Assembly: GCF_030818415.1 (NCBI RefSeq)
Contig: NZ_JAUTAE010000001.1
Location: 1,428,501-1,492,500, forward strand
Direction: 5' to 3'
Source of the DNA: Sphingomonas sp. SORGH_AS_0950
GTDB taxonomy: Bacteria; Pseudomonadota; Alphaproteobacteria; Sphingomonadales; Sphingomonadaceae
DNA: 64,000 nt
The position numbers were made by a program, and so were the translations under genes. The number at the start of each line of letters is the position of its first letter. The first letter of the stretch is position 1. The notes below the pieces were generated by a model. It was not told the DNA's origin. It saw nothing but the letters and a program-made list of their open reading frames with translations, and ran no database searches. This document shows positions 15,418 through 23,998 of this stretch, piece after piece.

Positions 15418-18400
15418 TCAGAAGTTGATCGTCGTCCCGATCGCGATGTTGCGACCCAGCGTGTCGTAACGCTGCGGGATGGTGTTGGTCCGCGCCAGGC
15501 TGATATTGTACGAATCCGGCACGATCGGCGCGGACTTGTCGAACAGGTTGTTCGCGATCAGGCGCAGCGAGAACTGCTTGGCGATCGCGAAGTTGAGCGC
15601 CAGGTCGAAATAATTCTGCGGCGCGACGCGGTAATAGTTGGTCAGCGCCCGCTCCGGCGTGCCGCCGATCGCGGAGTCGCCCGAATTGTTGGCGTTGGTC
15701 AGCGAGCCGACATAGCGCCAGTTGAGCGATGCGCTGAACTTCTTGTCGACCGTGGTGTAGGTCGTGCGCAGGCCATGGCTCCACTTCGGGATCAGCTGGC
15801 CGCAGCCATTGCCGTAATAGCCCGCACAGTTGCGCTCGGGCTGAAGCGGCGAGTCCTGGCCACCGGCGGCGGTGGTCAGCGAGCCGTTGAAGCCGAAGTC
15901 CAGACGGCCGATCGATTCCAGGGTCAGCGCATATTGCGCCTGGAAGTCCCAGCCCTGCGCGATCGAGGTGTAATAGTTGGTCGTGCCCTGGCGGATATAG
16001 CCGCCGTTGAACAGCTGGCCGGTGGTCGCGTTGCGGACGATACCCTGGCAGAAGAACTGGTCGCCGCCCGAACGCAGACAGCCATCGGTGTAATAGCTGT
16101 AGTCGTTATAGCCGAGCGAGTTGTCGATCTTGATGCGATAGCGATCGACCGAGAAGACCAGCCCCTTGATGAAGCGCGGCTTCACGACCAGGCCATAGGT
16201 CTGGGTATAGGCGGTTTCCGGATCGGCGGTGAAGCCGCCCGAACGCACCGCGCAGGCGCTGCTGCCGTTGGGCGTGGTGCCGTTGCTGCACAACAGGTCG
16301 CGGCTGCCGTACAGCGCGTCCGACAGGCCGGTGGCGCGGCAGACCTCACGCGATGCGATCGGCGCGCCATAGGTGACGCCATTGGCGCCGGTGGTCACGG
16401 TCGGGGCGCAGAAGTCGGTGAAGGTGCCCGATCCGCCGCCCACGAACTCGACATTGCTCGCCTGGCGGATCTCGACCACGGTCGGCGCGCGCTGCGCCTT
16501 GTTGAACGAGGCGCGGAAGGTCAGGTCGCTGACCGGGGCATAGACGCCCTCGATCTTCCAGGTGTTGAACGCCTTGGGATTGCTGCTGTACTTCGAGACG
16601 CGGTAGCCGCCATTGACCTGCACCAGCTCGGCAAAGGGCTTGTGCTCGATCAGCGGGGCCTGGACCTCGATATTGGCCTCGACCACATCCTGGCTGAGGT
16701 TCGTGTCGGTGCCGCCCAGCGCGGCGCGATAGGCGCTGTCGGCGCGCGAGGTCAGCGTGTCCTTGCGATATTCGGTGCCCAGCGCGATCGCCAGACCCTG
16801 TTCGGCGAAGGGCGAGGTGATGCCGTACTTGCCGAGGTCGCCGGTGACATTGGCCTGGACGTCGTACAGCGTGCCGGTGGTTTCCGACGTGCCGGTGCCG
16901 AACAGATAGTTGATCAGCGCCGGGTTGTTGTTGCCCGCGCTGAAGATGTCGAAGGGCACGCAGCCCGCCGCACCGCTGGCGCAGACCGGGTTGGCCGCCG
17001 TGCCGCCGACATTCACCGCATTCTGCAGCGTGCCGGGAACGCGGAAGCTGGGCGTATAGTCCTGATGGTTGCGGGCATAGACGCCGCCGACATCATAGGT
17101 CCAGGCGTCGCCCACCTTGCCGCGGACGCCGCCGGTCAGGCGGACGCCGGTGTTGATGAAGGTGTCGGGCCGATCGTTATTCTCGCCCAGGCGATAGGCG
17201 AGCGTGACGGGCACGCTGGTCACGCCAGTGGCGCATCCGATCGCGGTCGCCTGCGTCCCCGACAGATAGGGGTTGTTGCAGTTGACGTTGACGGTGCCGC
17301 TCGCGATCGTCGGATAGTTGGTGTACGACTTGTCGCGGAACCAGATGCCCGAGGCATAGAGCTCGGCTTCCGGCGCCAGGTCCAGCGTGGCGAAGCCGCC
17401 CGCATTCACGCGCTCCGAGGGGCGCTGATAGGCATAGCCGCTGAAATAGTTGGACGCATTGCCCTGCCCCGCGCCGAACGGCACGAAGGTGCGCGTTCCG
17501 TCCGGATTGTTGACATATTGCGCGCCCGCATTCGGACCCGACTGGGGCGTGATGAGGCCGCTGGTCGAGCTGCTGGGCGTCAGGCCGCACGACAGCGGGC
17601 CGTTGAGCTGCAACTGGGTGAGATAGCAGCCCGCGTTCGAGCGCGAGGTCAGCGCGATCTCGTTGGTCTGGCGATAGTTGACGAAGCCGCTGACGTGCAG
17701 CTTGTCGTCGAACAGCTTGGTGCCCGCCGTCAGCGTCAGGTCGGCACGGCCGCCGTCATTGGTCAGGCCCCGCGCGCTGCCGAAGCCGGCGGCGCGCGCC
17801 AGCGGCGACACGATCGTGTCCTTGTTGTAATGGTTGAAGAAATTATAGTTGGCGTCGAGCTGAACGCCCTCGAAATCCTTGCGCAGGACGAAGTTGACGA
17901 CGCCCGCGACCGCGTCCGAGCCATAGACCGACGAGGCGCCGCCGGTCAGCACGTCGACGCGCTGCAACAGCGAGGTCGGGATGATGCCGACGTCCTGGCC
18001 GTTCTGGGTGCCCAGCCGCTTGCCGTCGATCAGGACCAGCGTGCGCTCGAAGCCCAGGGTGCGCAGCTTGATGCGCTGGCGACCGTCGGAGTCGTTATAG
18101 GTCTGCTGGCTGTCCGGCGCGACCTGCGGCAGACGGTTGAGCACGTCCTCGACATTGACCGCGGCCTGGGCCTGGATGTCCTGGCGCGTGACCGAGGTGA
18201 TCGGCGCGGCGGAGGCGAGGTTGGGACGGGTGATGCGCGTGCCGGTCACGACGACGTCGCCGCCGCCCGGGCTGGCCTGCGGGGTGCCGGTGATCGCGGC
18301 CGAGCGGGTGGCGGCGGCATTCGCGCTCAGATCGCCCGGATTCTGGTCGGCGCCGGTCTGCGGCGCGTCCGCCTGAGCACCGGTTGTTCCGGTCTGCTGC

Positions 18401-18474
18401 GCGATGGCGGGCGCGGCGAGCATCATCGACGCGGCCGAGAGGGCCAACCATGATGCGGACTGCTGGATTCTCAT
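15418..18474 (-). CDS. TonB-dependent receptor (tandem paralogue 2)
   Basis: This 1018-residue outer-membrane receptor has a signal peptide (WLALSAASMMLAAPAIAQ), an N-terminal Ala/Asp/Gln-rich linker, VVVTGTRITRPNLASA at the start of the plug, SVYGSDAVAGVVNF in the plug, and a barrel ending GTTINF. Plug and C-terminus are nearly identical in pattern to paralogue 1, while external-loop regions differ (for example its own FVPFGAGQGNASNYF segment). That is what duplication followed by ligand divergence would give. The gene has its own promoter block and terminator, so the two receptors are probably separately transcribed. Substrate unknown. Confidence 0.95.
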   Translation of the reverse strand: MRIQQSASWLALSAASMMLAAPAIAQQTGTTGAQADAPQTGADQNPGDLSANAAATRSAAITGTPQASPGGGDVVVTGTRITRPNLASAAPITSVTRQDIQAQAAVNVEDVLNRLPQVAPDSQQTYNDSDGRQRIKLRTLGFERTLVLIDGKRLGTQNGQDVGIIPTSLLQRVDVLTGGASSVYGSDAVAGVVNFVLRKDFEGVQLDANYNFFNHYNKDTIVSPLARAAGFGSARGLTNDGGRADLTLTAGTKLFDDKLHVSGFVNYRQTNEIALTSRSNAGCYLTQLQLNGPLSCGLTPSSSTSGLITPQSGPNAGAQYVNNPDGTRTFVPFGAGQGNASNYFSGYAYQRPSERVNAGGFATLDLAPEAELYASGIWFRDKSYTNYPTIASGTVNVNCNNPYLSGTQATAIGCATGVTSVPVTLAYRLGENNDRPDTFINTGVRLTGGVRGKVGDAWTYDVGGVYARNHQDYTPSFRVPGTLQNAVNVGGTAANPVCASGAAGCVPFDIFSAGNNNPALINYLFGTGTSETTGTLYDVQANVTGDLGKYGITSPFAEQGLAIALGTEYRKDTLTSRADSAYRAALGGTDTNLSQDVVEANIEVQAPLIEHKPFAELVQVNGGYRVSKYSSNPKAFNTWKIEGVYAPVSDLTFRASFNKAQRAPTVVEIRQASNVEFVGGGSGTFTDFCAPTVTTGANGVTYGAPIASREVCRATGLSDALYGSRDLLCSNGTTPNGSSACAVRSGGFTADPETAYTQTYGLVVKPRFIKGLVFSVDRYRIKIDNSLGYNDYSYYTDGCLRSGGDQFFCQGIVRNATTGQLFNGGYIRQGTTNYYTSIAQGWDFQAQYALTLESIGRLDFGFNGSLTTAAGGQDSPLQPERNCAGYYGNGCGQLIPKWSHGLRTTYTTVDKKFSASLNWRYVGSLTNANNSGDSAIGGTPERALTNYYRVAPQNYFDLALNFAIAKQFSLRLIANNLFDKSAPIVPDSYNISLARTNTIPQRYDTLGRNIAIGTTINF

Positions 18475-18542
18475 ACGTCTCCCCTAAGGCCCAAGGCTGA
18501 TTTTGTCGGGCGCGGGAGAAAGACAAACATTTTGAAGAATTT

Positions 18543-18563
18543 GGTCAATACCTAAACCATACC
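18543..18563 (-). promoter_or_regulatory. Shared receptor promoter block, copy 2
   Basis: On the minus strand the block begins GGTATGG and ends GGTATTGACC, giving a GGTAT direct repeat with an 11-bp period. TTGACC (18543-18548) lies about 70 bp before the receptor start, as in copy 1. Confidence 0.5.
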
Positions 18564-18833
18564 TTTATGCCCCCAAGGATGGCATTGGCCTGAAACTGTA
18601 ACCGGAAAGACACAATTATTAACGATTTGAAACCTTTGCATGACGGCACCGCCATATTCCCCGGCGGTCCCTGACGGCCGCATGCCTCCGACTCGCCCAC
18701 CGGGTGATCGCGACGGTCACGCCGGGGCGGACAATTGGTGTTATATCGGTTTGCAGGCTTGCGGCTCCGCGCGGGGCCGCGCACAATCGGGCGACGAAAC
18801 GCCCGGCGATCGCGGGCGGGGGGAGCACGCGTG
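18564..18833. other. Divergent intergenic region between receptor and glycosylasparaginase
   Basis: Together with the promoter block, about 360 bp lie between the two starts. I see a GGTTACAG/AATTATT-rich stretch near 18600-18630 and no convincing gene. A GTG at 18735 opens a reading frame into the glycosylasparaginase, but that extension lacks protein-like features. Confidence 0.4.
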
Positions 18834-19865
18834 ATGAAAGAAGGTCGACGGGGTTTTCTGGGTGGGATCGCCACGCTGGCGGGGATCGGTACGGGACTGG
18901 CCGCCGCGCCCGCCCGCGCCTTTGCGCAGGCCGCCGGGCCGCGCGCGACGATCGTGTCGACCTGGGATTTCGGCGCACCGGCCAATGACGCGGCCTTTGC
19001 CGCCGGGCGGGCGGGCGGATCGCTGATCGACATGGTCGAGGCTGGGGTGAAGGTGCCCGAGGCCGATCCGAACAACCATTCGGTCGGCTATGGCGGTTAC
19101 CCGGACCGCGACGGCCATGTCACGCTCGATGCGGTCATCATGGACGATGCGGGCGGCGTCGGCGCGGTCGCCGCGCTGGAGGATACGGTCCATGCCATCT
19201 CGGTCGCGCGCGCGGTGATGGAGCATACGCCGCACACCTTCCTGGTCGGCGAGGGCGCGACCCGCTTCGCGCGCGATCGGGGCTTCCCGCGTACCAACCT
19301 GCTGACGCCCGAGGCGGAGAAGGCGTGGCGCGAATGGCTGAAGACGCAAAACTATAAGCCCGTCGCCAATAGCGAGACCGGCACCTATGGCGCGGGCCGC
19401 CCCGGCACGCCGGGCGGCGCGCTGGACCATGACACGATCGGGATGCTGGCACGCGATGCGAGCGGGCGGATGGCGGGCGCCTGCACGACCTCGGGCATGG
19501 CGTTCAAGATGCGCGGGCGCGTGGGCGATTCGCCGCAGGTCGGCTCGGGCCTCTATGTCGAGCGCGGGATCGGCGGCGCGACGTCCACGGGGCTGGGCGA
19601 GGAAGTGACCCGCACCGTCGGCACCGCGCGCGTCGTCGCCTCGATGCGCCATGGGCTGAGCCCGCAGGCGGCCTGCGAGGAAGCCGCCAAGCATATCGCC
19701 GCCCTGCGCGGCGATGCGATCAAGGGGGTGCAGGTCGGCTTCCTGGCGATGGACACGGCGGGGCGGATCGGCGCCTTCTGCCTGTTGCCGGGCTTTACCT
19801 ATGCGGTGACGGACGCCGCCGGAAAGACGCGGGTGGAAAAGGCCCCGTCGCTGTTCAAGGCATAA
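18834..19865 (+). CDS. N(4)-(beta-N-acetylglucosaminyl)-L-asparaginase (glycosylasparaginase), Tat-exported
   Basis: This 343-residue Ntn-hydrolase should cleave the GlcNAc-Asn bond, or act as an isoaspartyl-type amidohydrolase. It would mature by self-cleavage before Thr201 in DHDTIGM. The oxyanion-side motif RVGDSP is at 229-234. The N-terminus GRRGFLGGIATLAGIGTG is a twin-arginine signal, so it folds in the cytoplasm and acts in the periplasm. The ATG at 18834 is preceded by GGGGGGAG; a GTG one codon earlier is possible. It is adjacent, in divergent orientation, to two large TonB receptors, which could feed it glycopeptides. That link is inference. Confidence 0.92.
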   Translation: MKEGRRGFLGGIATLAGIGTGLAAAPARAFAQAAGPRATIVSTWDFGAPANDAAFAAGRAGGSLIDMVEAGVKVPEADPNNHSVGYGGYPDRDGHVTLDAVIMDDAGGVGAVAALEDTVHAISVARAVMEHTPHTFLVGEGATRFARDRGFPRTNLLTPEAEKAWREWLKTQNYKPVANSETGTYGAGRPGTPGGALDHDTIGMLARDASGRMAGACTTSGMAFKMRGRVGDSPQVGSGLYVERGIGGATSTGLGEEVTRTVGTARVVASMRHGLSPQAACEEAAKHIAALRGDAIKGVQVGFLAMDTAGRIGAFCLLPGFTYAVTDAAGKTRVEKAPSLFKA

Positions 19866-19866
19866 C

Positions 19867-19956
19867 CCACCTCCCCTGTCAGGGGAGGTGGCACGCGTAG
19901 CGCGACGAAGGGGTGTCCCGCTATCGAGAGAGCGACACCCCTCCCCTTGCGGGGGA
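19867..19956. repeat. Intergenic palindromes between convergent genes
   Basis: CCACCTCCCCTG and CAGGGGAGGTGG form a 25-nt palindrome at 19867-19891. A second inverted pair GGGGTGTC / GACACCCC spans about 19909-19941. These look like dispersed intergenic repeats that also separate convergent transcripts. Confidence 0.6.
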
Positions 19957-19961
19957 GCAAT

Positions 19962-22523
19962 TCAGCCTTGCTCCCCGCCATCGGCGATCAGCGCGTTCAG
20001 GTCGCGCAGCGCCTTGACCAGCCCCAGCCCGCGCGGCCCCGCAATATAGCGCGGCGCCCATTCGGGCTGGAACTTCTCCTTATAGGCGCGAAGGCCGCGA
20101 AAGCCGTAGAAACGCTCGCCATGCCGGAACACCAGCGAGGCCAGCTTTGCCCAGGTCGGGGCCATACGCCGCCCGCCGACCCCGGATAGCGGCGCCAGGC
20201 CCAGCGCGAAGCGACCATAGCCCTGCGCCTGGCCCCACAGCATCAGCTCGACGAACAGATAGTCCATCACCCCGCCCGGCGCGTCCTCGACATGGCGCAT
20301 CAGGTCGACCGACAGCTCGCGCCGATCCCCCGCCTTCCACAAATTGGCGAAGGCGACGATCCGCCCCTCCACCCGCACCAGCGCGCAATCGGTCATCGCC
20401 AGATAGGCCGGGTCGAAGCGGCCCAGGCTGAACCCCTTCTCGCCATGCCCCTTGGCCATCAGCCAGTCGTCGGACACCGCGCGCAATTCGGGCAGGATCG
20501 CCGGCACCTCGGCGGCGGGCAGGATCGCGAAGCTGGCATTCTCGCGCGTGCGGAAACGGTTGAGCGTCTGGCGAAGCCCGCGCATCCGCCCGCCCTCCAG
20601 CGCGAAAGGCCCCAGGTCGATCAGCGCCTCCTCGCCATATTTGATGATCTGGAGCCCCATCTCGATCGCGATCTCCAGCGCGTCGGGGGTGATCTGATAC
20701 AGCATCAACCGGCCTTGCGCGGCGTCGGCCATGGTCCGCAGCTGCCACAGCAAATCGGCCCAGGCGGCGCGCGGCCCGACCGGATCACCCATCGCGATCC
20801 AGCTGGTCCCGCGCACCTGATACATCACGAAGGCATCGCCCTCGGGCGAGAACAGGAAGCGCTTGTCGCCGAGCAGCGCCAGTGCGGCGTCGGTCCGCTC
20901 GGCCTGTCCGACGATCGCCAGCACCCGGTCCATCGCGGGGTGGTCGGTCTCCCCCGGCGGCGCGGCAAGGAACAGCCGCCACAACCCCGCCCCGGCCAGC
21001 ATCACCGCCACGCCCAGCGCGGCGCGCAGGAAACGCGAGGCATCGTCGGACAGCGCGAACCGCCACCACAGCGATTCCTGATAATCGACATGCTTATAGG
21101 CGAAGAAGCCGATCCATCCCGTCCCGACGATCACCACCGCGACGCTGAACAGCCAGGCGGGCGACAGCGGCCGCGCGACCAGCGAGGTACGCCGGTAAAA
21201 GGCGCGGCGGCTCATCTGGAGCAGCAGCGCGATGGAGAGGCAGACCGCCGCCTCCTCGTAATCGATGCCCTTGGCCAGCGAGAAGACCGCGCCCGCGACC
21301 AGCAGCGCACGCGCCGCCAGGCTCGCCCCGTCCAGCCGCCGGTACAGCCCCGGCGCCAGCAGCAGCAGCCCGGTGCCGACCAGGCTGGCGGCGAAATGCG
21401 ACGCCTCGATAAAGGGCAGCGGCAGGATATGGACGAGGTGATGGACCCGCTGCGGAATGGCGGGCAATGATCCCGACAGCAGCAGGATCGCCCCGCCCCC
21501 GAAACAGGCCGCGCTGAGCAGCGTCGGGGCCACGCCCAGCAGGACGCGGCGAATATCGCGCAACGCCTTGATCGGACGCCGCCGCGCCTCGTCCCAGGCG
21601 AGCAGCGCGATGCCCAGGCCCAGCGGCAGCAGGTAGTAAAGGACGCGGTACGCGATCAGCGCGGCGAACAGCTCGGTCCGGTCGACCGGCACCGTCGCCA
21701 GCACCACCGCCTCGAACACGCCGATCCCGCCGGGCACATGGCTGACCAGCGCGACGATGATCGCCAGCGCATAGGCGAGCACGAAGGCGGGCAGCAGCTC
21801 GGGCGAGGCGCCCGGCAACAGGACGAACAGCGCCGCACTGGCGCAAAGCAGGTCGAGCGAGGCGATGCCGATCTGCGCCAGCGCCTGCCCCGTCGTGGGC
21901 AGCGGCACGCTCCAGGCGCGCCAGCCGACCCGCTTGCCTGGCCGCAATGCGCAGAGCAGGATCAGCGCCAGCGCCCCCGCCACCACCGCCGCGCCGACCC
22001 AGCGGACCGCGCTCTGCCCCAGCACCAGCGCGTCGAGCGTGACCGGCCCTTCATGGAATAGCAGCCCCAGCCCGGTGACGCTGAACACCCCGAACCAGAA
22101 GGTCGCGCTGGCGATCGCGATGACGCGTGCGATGTCGGGACCGTCCAGCCCGGCGGCCGCATAGACGCGGTAGCGCGCCGACCCGCCGGTCAGCAGCGCC
22201 AGCCCCAGATTGTGGCTGAGCGTATAGCTGGTGAAGGACGCCATCGCCGCCGTCCGCCAGCGCAGCGGCCGCCCGATCACGCGCAGCGCGATCACGTCGT
22301 AAAAGGTCAAGGCGATATAGCTGGCGACGGTCAGCGCCGCCGACAGCATGATCTGGTGCGGGTCGATCGCGTAGAAAGCCGCGCGGACATCGGCCAGCCG
22401 GATCTGGCGGGTCAGATGATGCAGCGCCGACAGCCCCAGCGCGACGAGCAGCACCACCGCCGCAACCGCGAGATAGCCGCGCCGCGCCTTGGCATAGCCA
22501 AGCGCCCGGTCGAGCCATCCCAT
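19962..22523 (-). CDS. mprF: Bifunctional lysylphosphatidylglycerol synthetase/flippase
   Basis: About 853 residues from the ATG at 22523, which has GGGGGAC upstream; ATGs at 22544 and 22583 are possible. The N-terminal half is a multi-spanning flippase domain with many hydrophobic helices. The C-terminal third is a DUF2156/GNAT-like aminoacyltransferase (RGTSWIAMGDPVGP, MDYLFVELMLWG, FRGLRAYKEKFQPEW). MprF transfers an amino acid from aminoacyl-tRNA to phosphatidylglycerol and flips the product, reducing negative surface charge and sensitivity to cationic peptides. The amino acid (Lys or Ala) cannot be told. A VirJ/AcvB-like gene 6.4 kb away may remove the modification. Confidence 0.92.
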   Translation of the reverse strand: MGWLDRALGYAKARRGYLAVAAVVLLVALGLSALHHLTRQIRLADVRAAFYAIDPHQIMLSAALTVASYIALTFYDVIALRVIGRPLRWRTAAMASFTSYTLSHNLGLALLTGGSARYRVYAAAGLDGPDIARVIAIASATFWFGVFSVTGLGLLFHEGPVTLDALVLGQSAVRWVGAAVVAGALALILLCALRPGKRVGWRAWSVPLPTTGQALAQIGIASLDLLCASAALFVLLPGASPELLPAFVLAYALAIIVALVSHVPGGIGVFEAVVLATVPVDRTELFAALIAYRVLYYLLPLGLGIALLAWDEARRRPIKALRDIRRVLLGVAPTLLSAACFGGGAILLLSGSLPAIPQRVHHLVHILPLPFIEASHFAASLVGTGLLLLAPGLYRRLDGASLAARALLVAGAVFSLAKGIDYEEAAVCLSIALLLQMSRRAFYRRTSLVARPLSPAWLFSVAVVIVGTGWIGFFAYKHVDYQESLWWRFALSDDASRFLRAALGVAVMLAGAGLWRLFLAAPPGETDHPAMDRVLAIVGQAERTDAALALLGDKRFLFSPEGDAFVMYQVRGTSWIAMGDPVGPRAAWADLLWQLRTMADAAQGRLMLYQITPDALEIAIEMGLQIIKYGEEALIDLGPFALEGGRMRGLRQTLNRFRTRENASFAILPAAEVPAILPELRAVSDDWLMAKGHGEKGFSLGRFDPAYLAMTDCALVRVEGRIVAFANLWKAGDRRELSVDLMRHVEDAPGGVMDYLFVELMLWGQAQGYGRFALGLAPLSGVGGRRMAPTWAKLASLVFRHGERFYGFRGLRAYKEKFQPEWAPRYIAGPRGLGLVKALRDLNALIADGGEQG

Positions 22524-22902
22524 GTCCCCCGCCCCTTCCGTCATGCGCCGCCCCCCGGCGAACGCGACACGACGAGACGGCATAGATCGCCGCCCGTCGC
22601 CTTATGGCCCGTCATGGCCGCAAACCTTTCATCCTCTACGCACACCCACCCATCGCCCGCCTACACCCCTGCACGACGCGGCGACCCGCCATGGCCATAG
22701 GACCGTCCCTGCCCCTGTCACCTTTCGGCCACCTGACAAGTGTGTCATGTGGATACAAGCGATTTGATGACAGAAGCGTCACGTCTCGCCCACCCTCCCC
22801 TCAGGTCGCGATCGATAGAAGGACAGGTGTGAAACGCCTCGCCCGCCCTGCCTCCGCCCATGCCGCCTCGCCTGCGGCCATGGATCGGCGCGTCCCGGCC
22901 GG
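22524..22902. other. Divergent control region of mprF and the PDZ/two-component operon
   Basis: No gene is supported. The stretch contains a 24-bp palindrome at 22729-22752 and further TGACA/TGTCA half-sites at 22716-22720 and 22768-22772, between mprF and the regulatory operon. Confidence 0.45.
22729..22752. promoter_or_regulatory. Imperfect 24-bp palindrome, candidate operator
   Basis: Arms CCACCTGACA and TGTCATGTGG pair at nine of ten positions around AGTG. Further TGTCA/TGACA half-sites lie within 45 bp. An OmpR-family regulator encoded 0.5 kb downstream is an obvious candidate ligand. Confidence 0.4.
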
Positions 22903-23340
22903 ATGGGCGTCGTGAAGGGGTTGCGGATCGTCGGCTGGGGCGCGGCGGCGGTCGCGTTGCTGGGCGCGGGGGCGGTGGCGCTGCTCGTCGGGCACTTGCC
23001 GCTTCGCGCGGGCATGCGGACGGGCACGACGCTTTATGGCGCGACCTTCGTGCCGATGGGCGACGACCGGCCGGGGCTGGTCGTCACCAGCCTGCGCAGC
23101 GACCTGGACGGCGACCCCGGCACGATCGACAATTTGCCGCTGCACGTCGGGGATACGGTGGTGGCGGTCGACGGTCGCCCCGCCACCTCCTTCTCGCTGC
23201 TGCGCGACGAGGCGCTTCGCGATCCCGAAGCCCCGCTCCGGCTGCGTATCATGCGCGACCATGGCCTCCACACGATCACGCTGCTAAGGACCGGATCGGG
23301 AGGACTGCGTGGCCAACAGGATTTTGTTGATCGAAGATGA
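22903..23340 (+). CDS. Small membrane-anchored PDZ-like protein
   Basis: This 145-residue protein has one N-terminal membrane helix (WGAAAVALLGAGAVALLVG) followed by a PDZ-like domain. The pattern is GLVVTSLRSDLDGDPG, LPLHVGDTVVAVDGRP, then LRIMRDHGLHTITLL, so the domain would be periplasmic. Its 3' end overlaps the response regulator start by 32 nt, so it belongs to the two-component operon. A PDZ protein in front of a kinase pair could sense envelope state. That role is inference, and I know no named family for it. Confidence 0.72.
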   Translation: MGVVKGLRIVGWGAAAVALLGAGAVALLVGHLPLRAGMRTGTTLYGATFVPMGDDRPGLVVTSLRSDLDGDPGTIDNLPLHVGDTVVAVDGRPATSFSLLRDEALRDPEAPLRLRIMRDHGLHTITLLRTGSGGLRGQQDFVDRR

Positions 23341-23998
23341 TCGCTCGACGGCGGATTATATCGCCAACGGGTTGCGTGAAGAGGGATTCCTGGTCGACCA
23401 TGCGGCCAATGGGCGCGACGGCCTGTTCCATGCGACCGACGGCACCTATGACTGCGTCGTGCTGGACCGGATGCTGCCCGGCATGGACGGCATGGCGGTG
23501 CTGGCCGCGATCCGCGCCGCCGGGATCGAGTCGCCGGTCCTGATCCTGTCCGCCATGTCCTCGCCCGAGGACCGGGTCGCCGGGCTGACCTCCGGCTCGG
23601 ACGATTATCTCACCAAGCCCTTCGTCTTCGCCGAGCTGCTGGCCCGCATCCGATTGCTGATCCGGCGCGGCGGCACGACCGGCAACGCGCCGCAGACCAA
23701 GCTGGTGTGCGACGACCTGGAGATGGACCTGCTCGCCCACCGCGTCCGGCGCGCGGGCAAGCCGATCGAGCTTCAGCCGCGCGAATATCGGCTGCTCGAA
23801 TATCTGCTCCAGCATGTCGACCAGGTGGTGACCCGCACCATGTTGCTGGAGGGGGTGTGGGATTTCCATTTCGACCCCAACACCAACGTCACCGACGTGC
23901 ATATCAGCCGGTTGCGCAAGAAGATCGACGAGGGCTTTGCCCGGCCGCTGCTCCACACGGTGCGCGGGTCGGGTTACAAGCTGGGGGTCGAGAAATAG
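23309..23998 (+). CDS. OmpR/PhoB-family response regulator
   Basis: This 229-residue regulator has a receiver domain with acidic Glu9/Asp10/Asp11, phospho-acceptor Asp53 (VVLDRMLPGMDG), Ser81 and Lys103 (LTKPF). A winged-helix effector domain (REYRLLEYLLQH, DVHISRLRKKID, VRGSGYKLG) follows. It starts with GTG inside the PDZ gene and its stop touches the kinase coding region. The regulon is unknown. Adjacent mprF and the palindromic sites at 22716-22772 are natural candidates. Confidence 0.95.
   Translation: MANRILLIEDDRSTADYIANGLREEGFLVDHAANGRDGLFHATDGTYDCVVLDRMLPGMDGMAVLAAIRAAGIESPVLILSAMSSPEDRVAGLTSGSDDYLTKPFVFAELLARIRLLIRRGGTTGNAPQTKLVCDDLEMDLLAHRVRRAGKPIELQPREYRLLEYLLQHVDQVVTRTMLLEGVWDFHFDPNTNVTDVHISRLRKKIDEGFARPLLHTVRGSGYKLGVEK

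Noticed and set aside
15313..18453. Plus-strand open frame of about 1046 codons opposite the second TonB receptor
   Set aside because: The translation is Arg/Gly/Asp-rich without domains, and it mirrors a receptor gene with full motifs. High GC content gives long antisense frames.
18735..18833. N-terminal extension of the glycosylasparaginase from an upstream GTG
   Set aside because: It would bury the twin-arginine signal. The ATG at 18834 with a G-rich ribosome-binding site directly precedes that signal.
23707..23994. Histidine kinase starting at a GTG inside the response regulator
   Set aside because: It would add a 96-residue Pro/Arg-rich segment with no kinase similarity; the kinase begins just before TM1.
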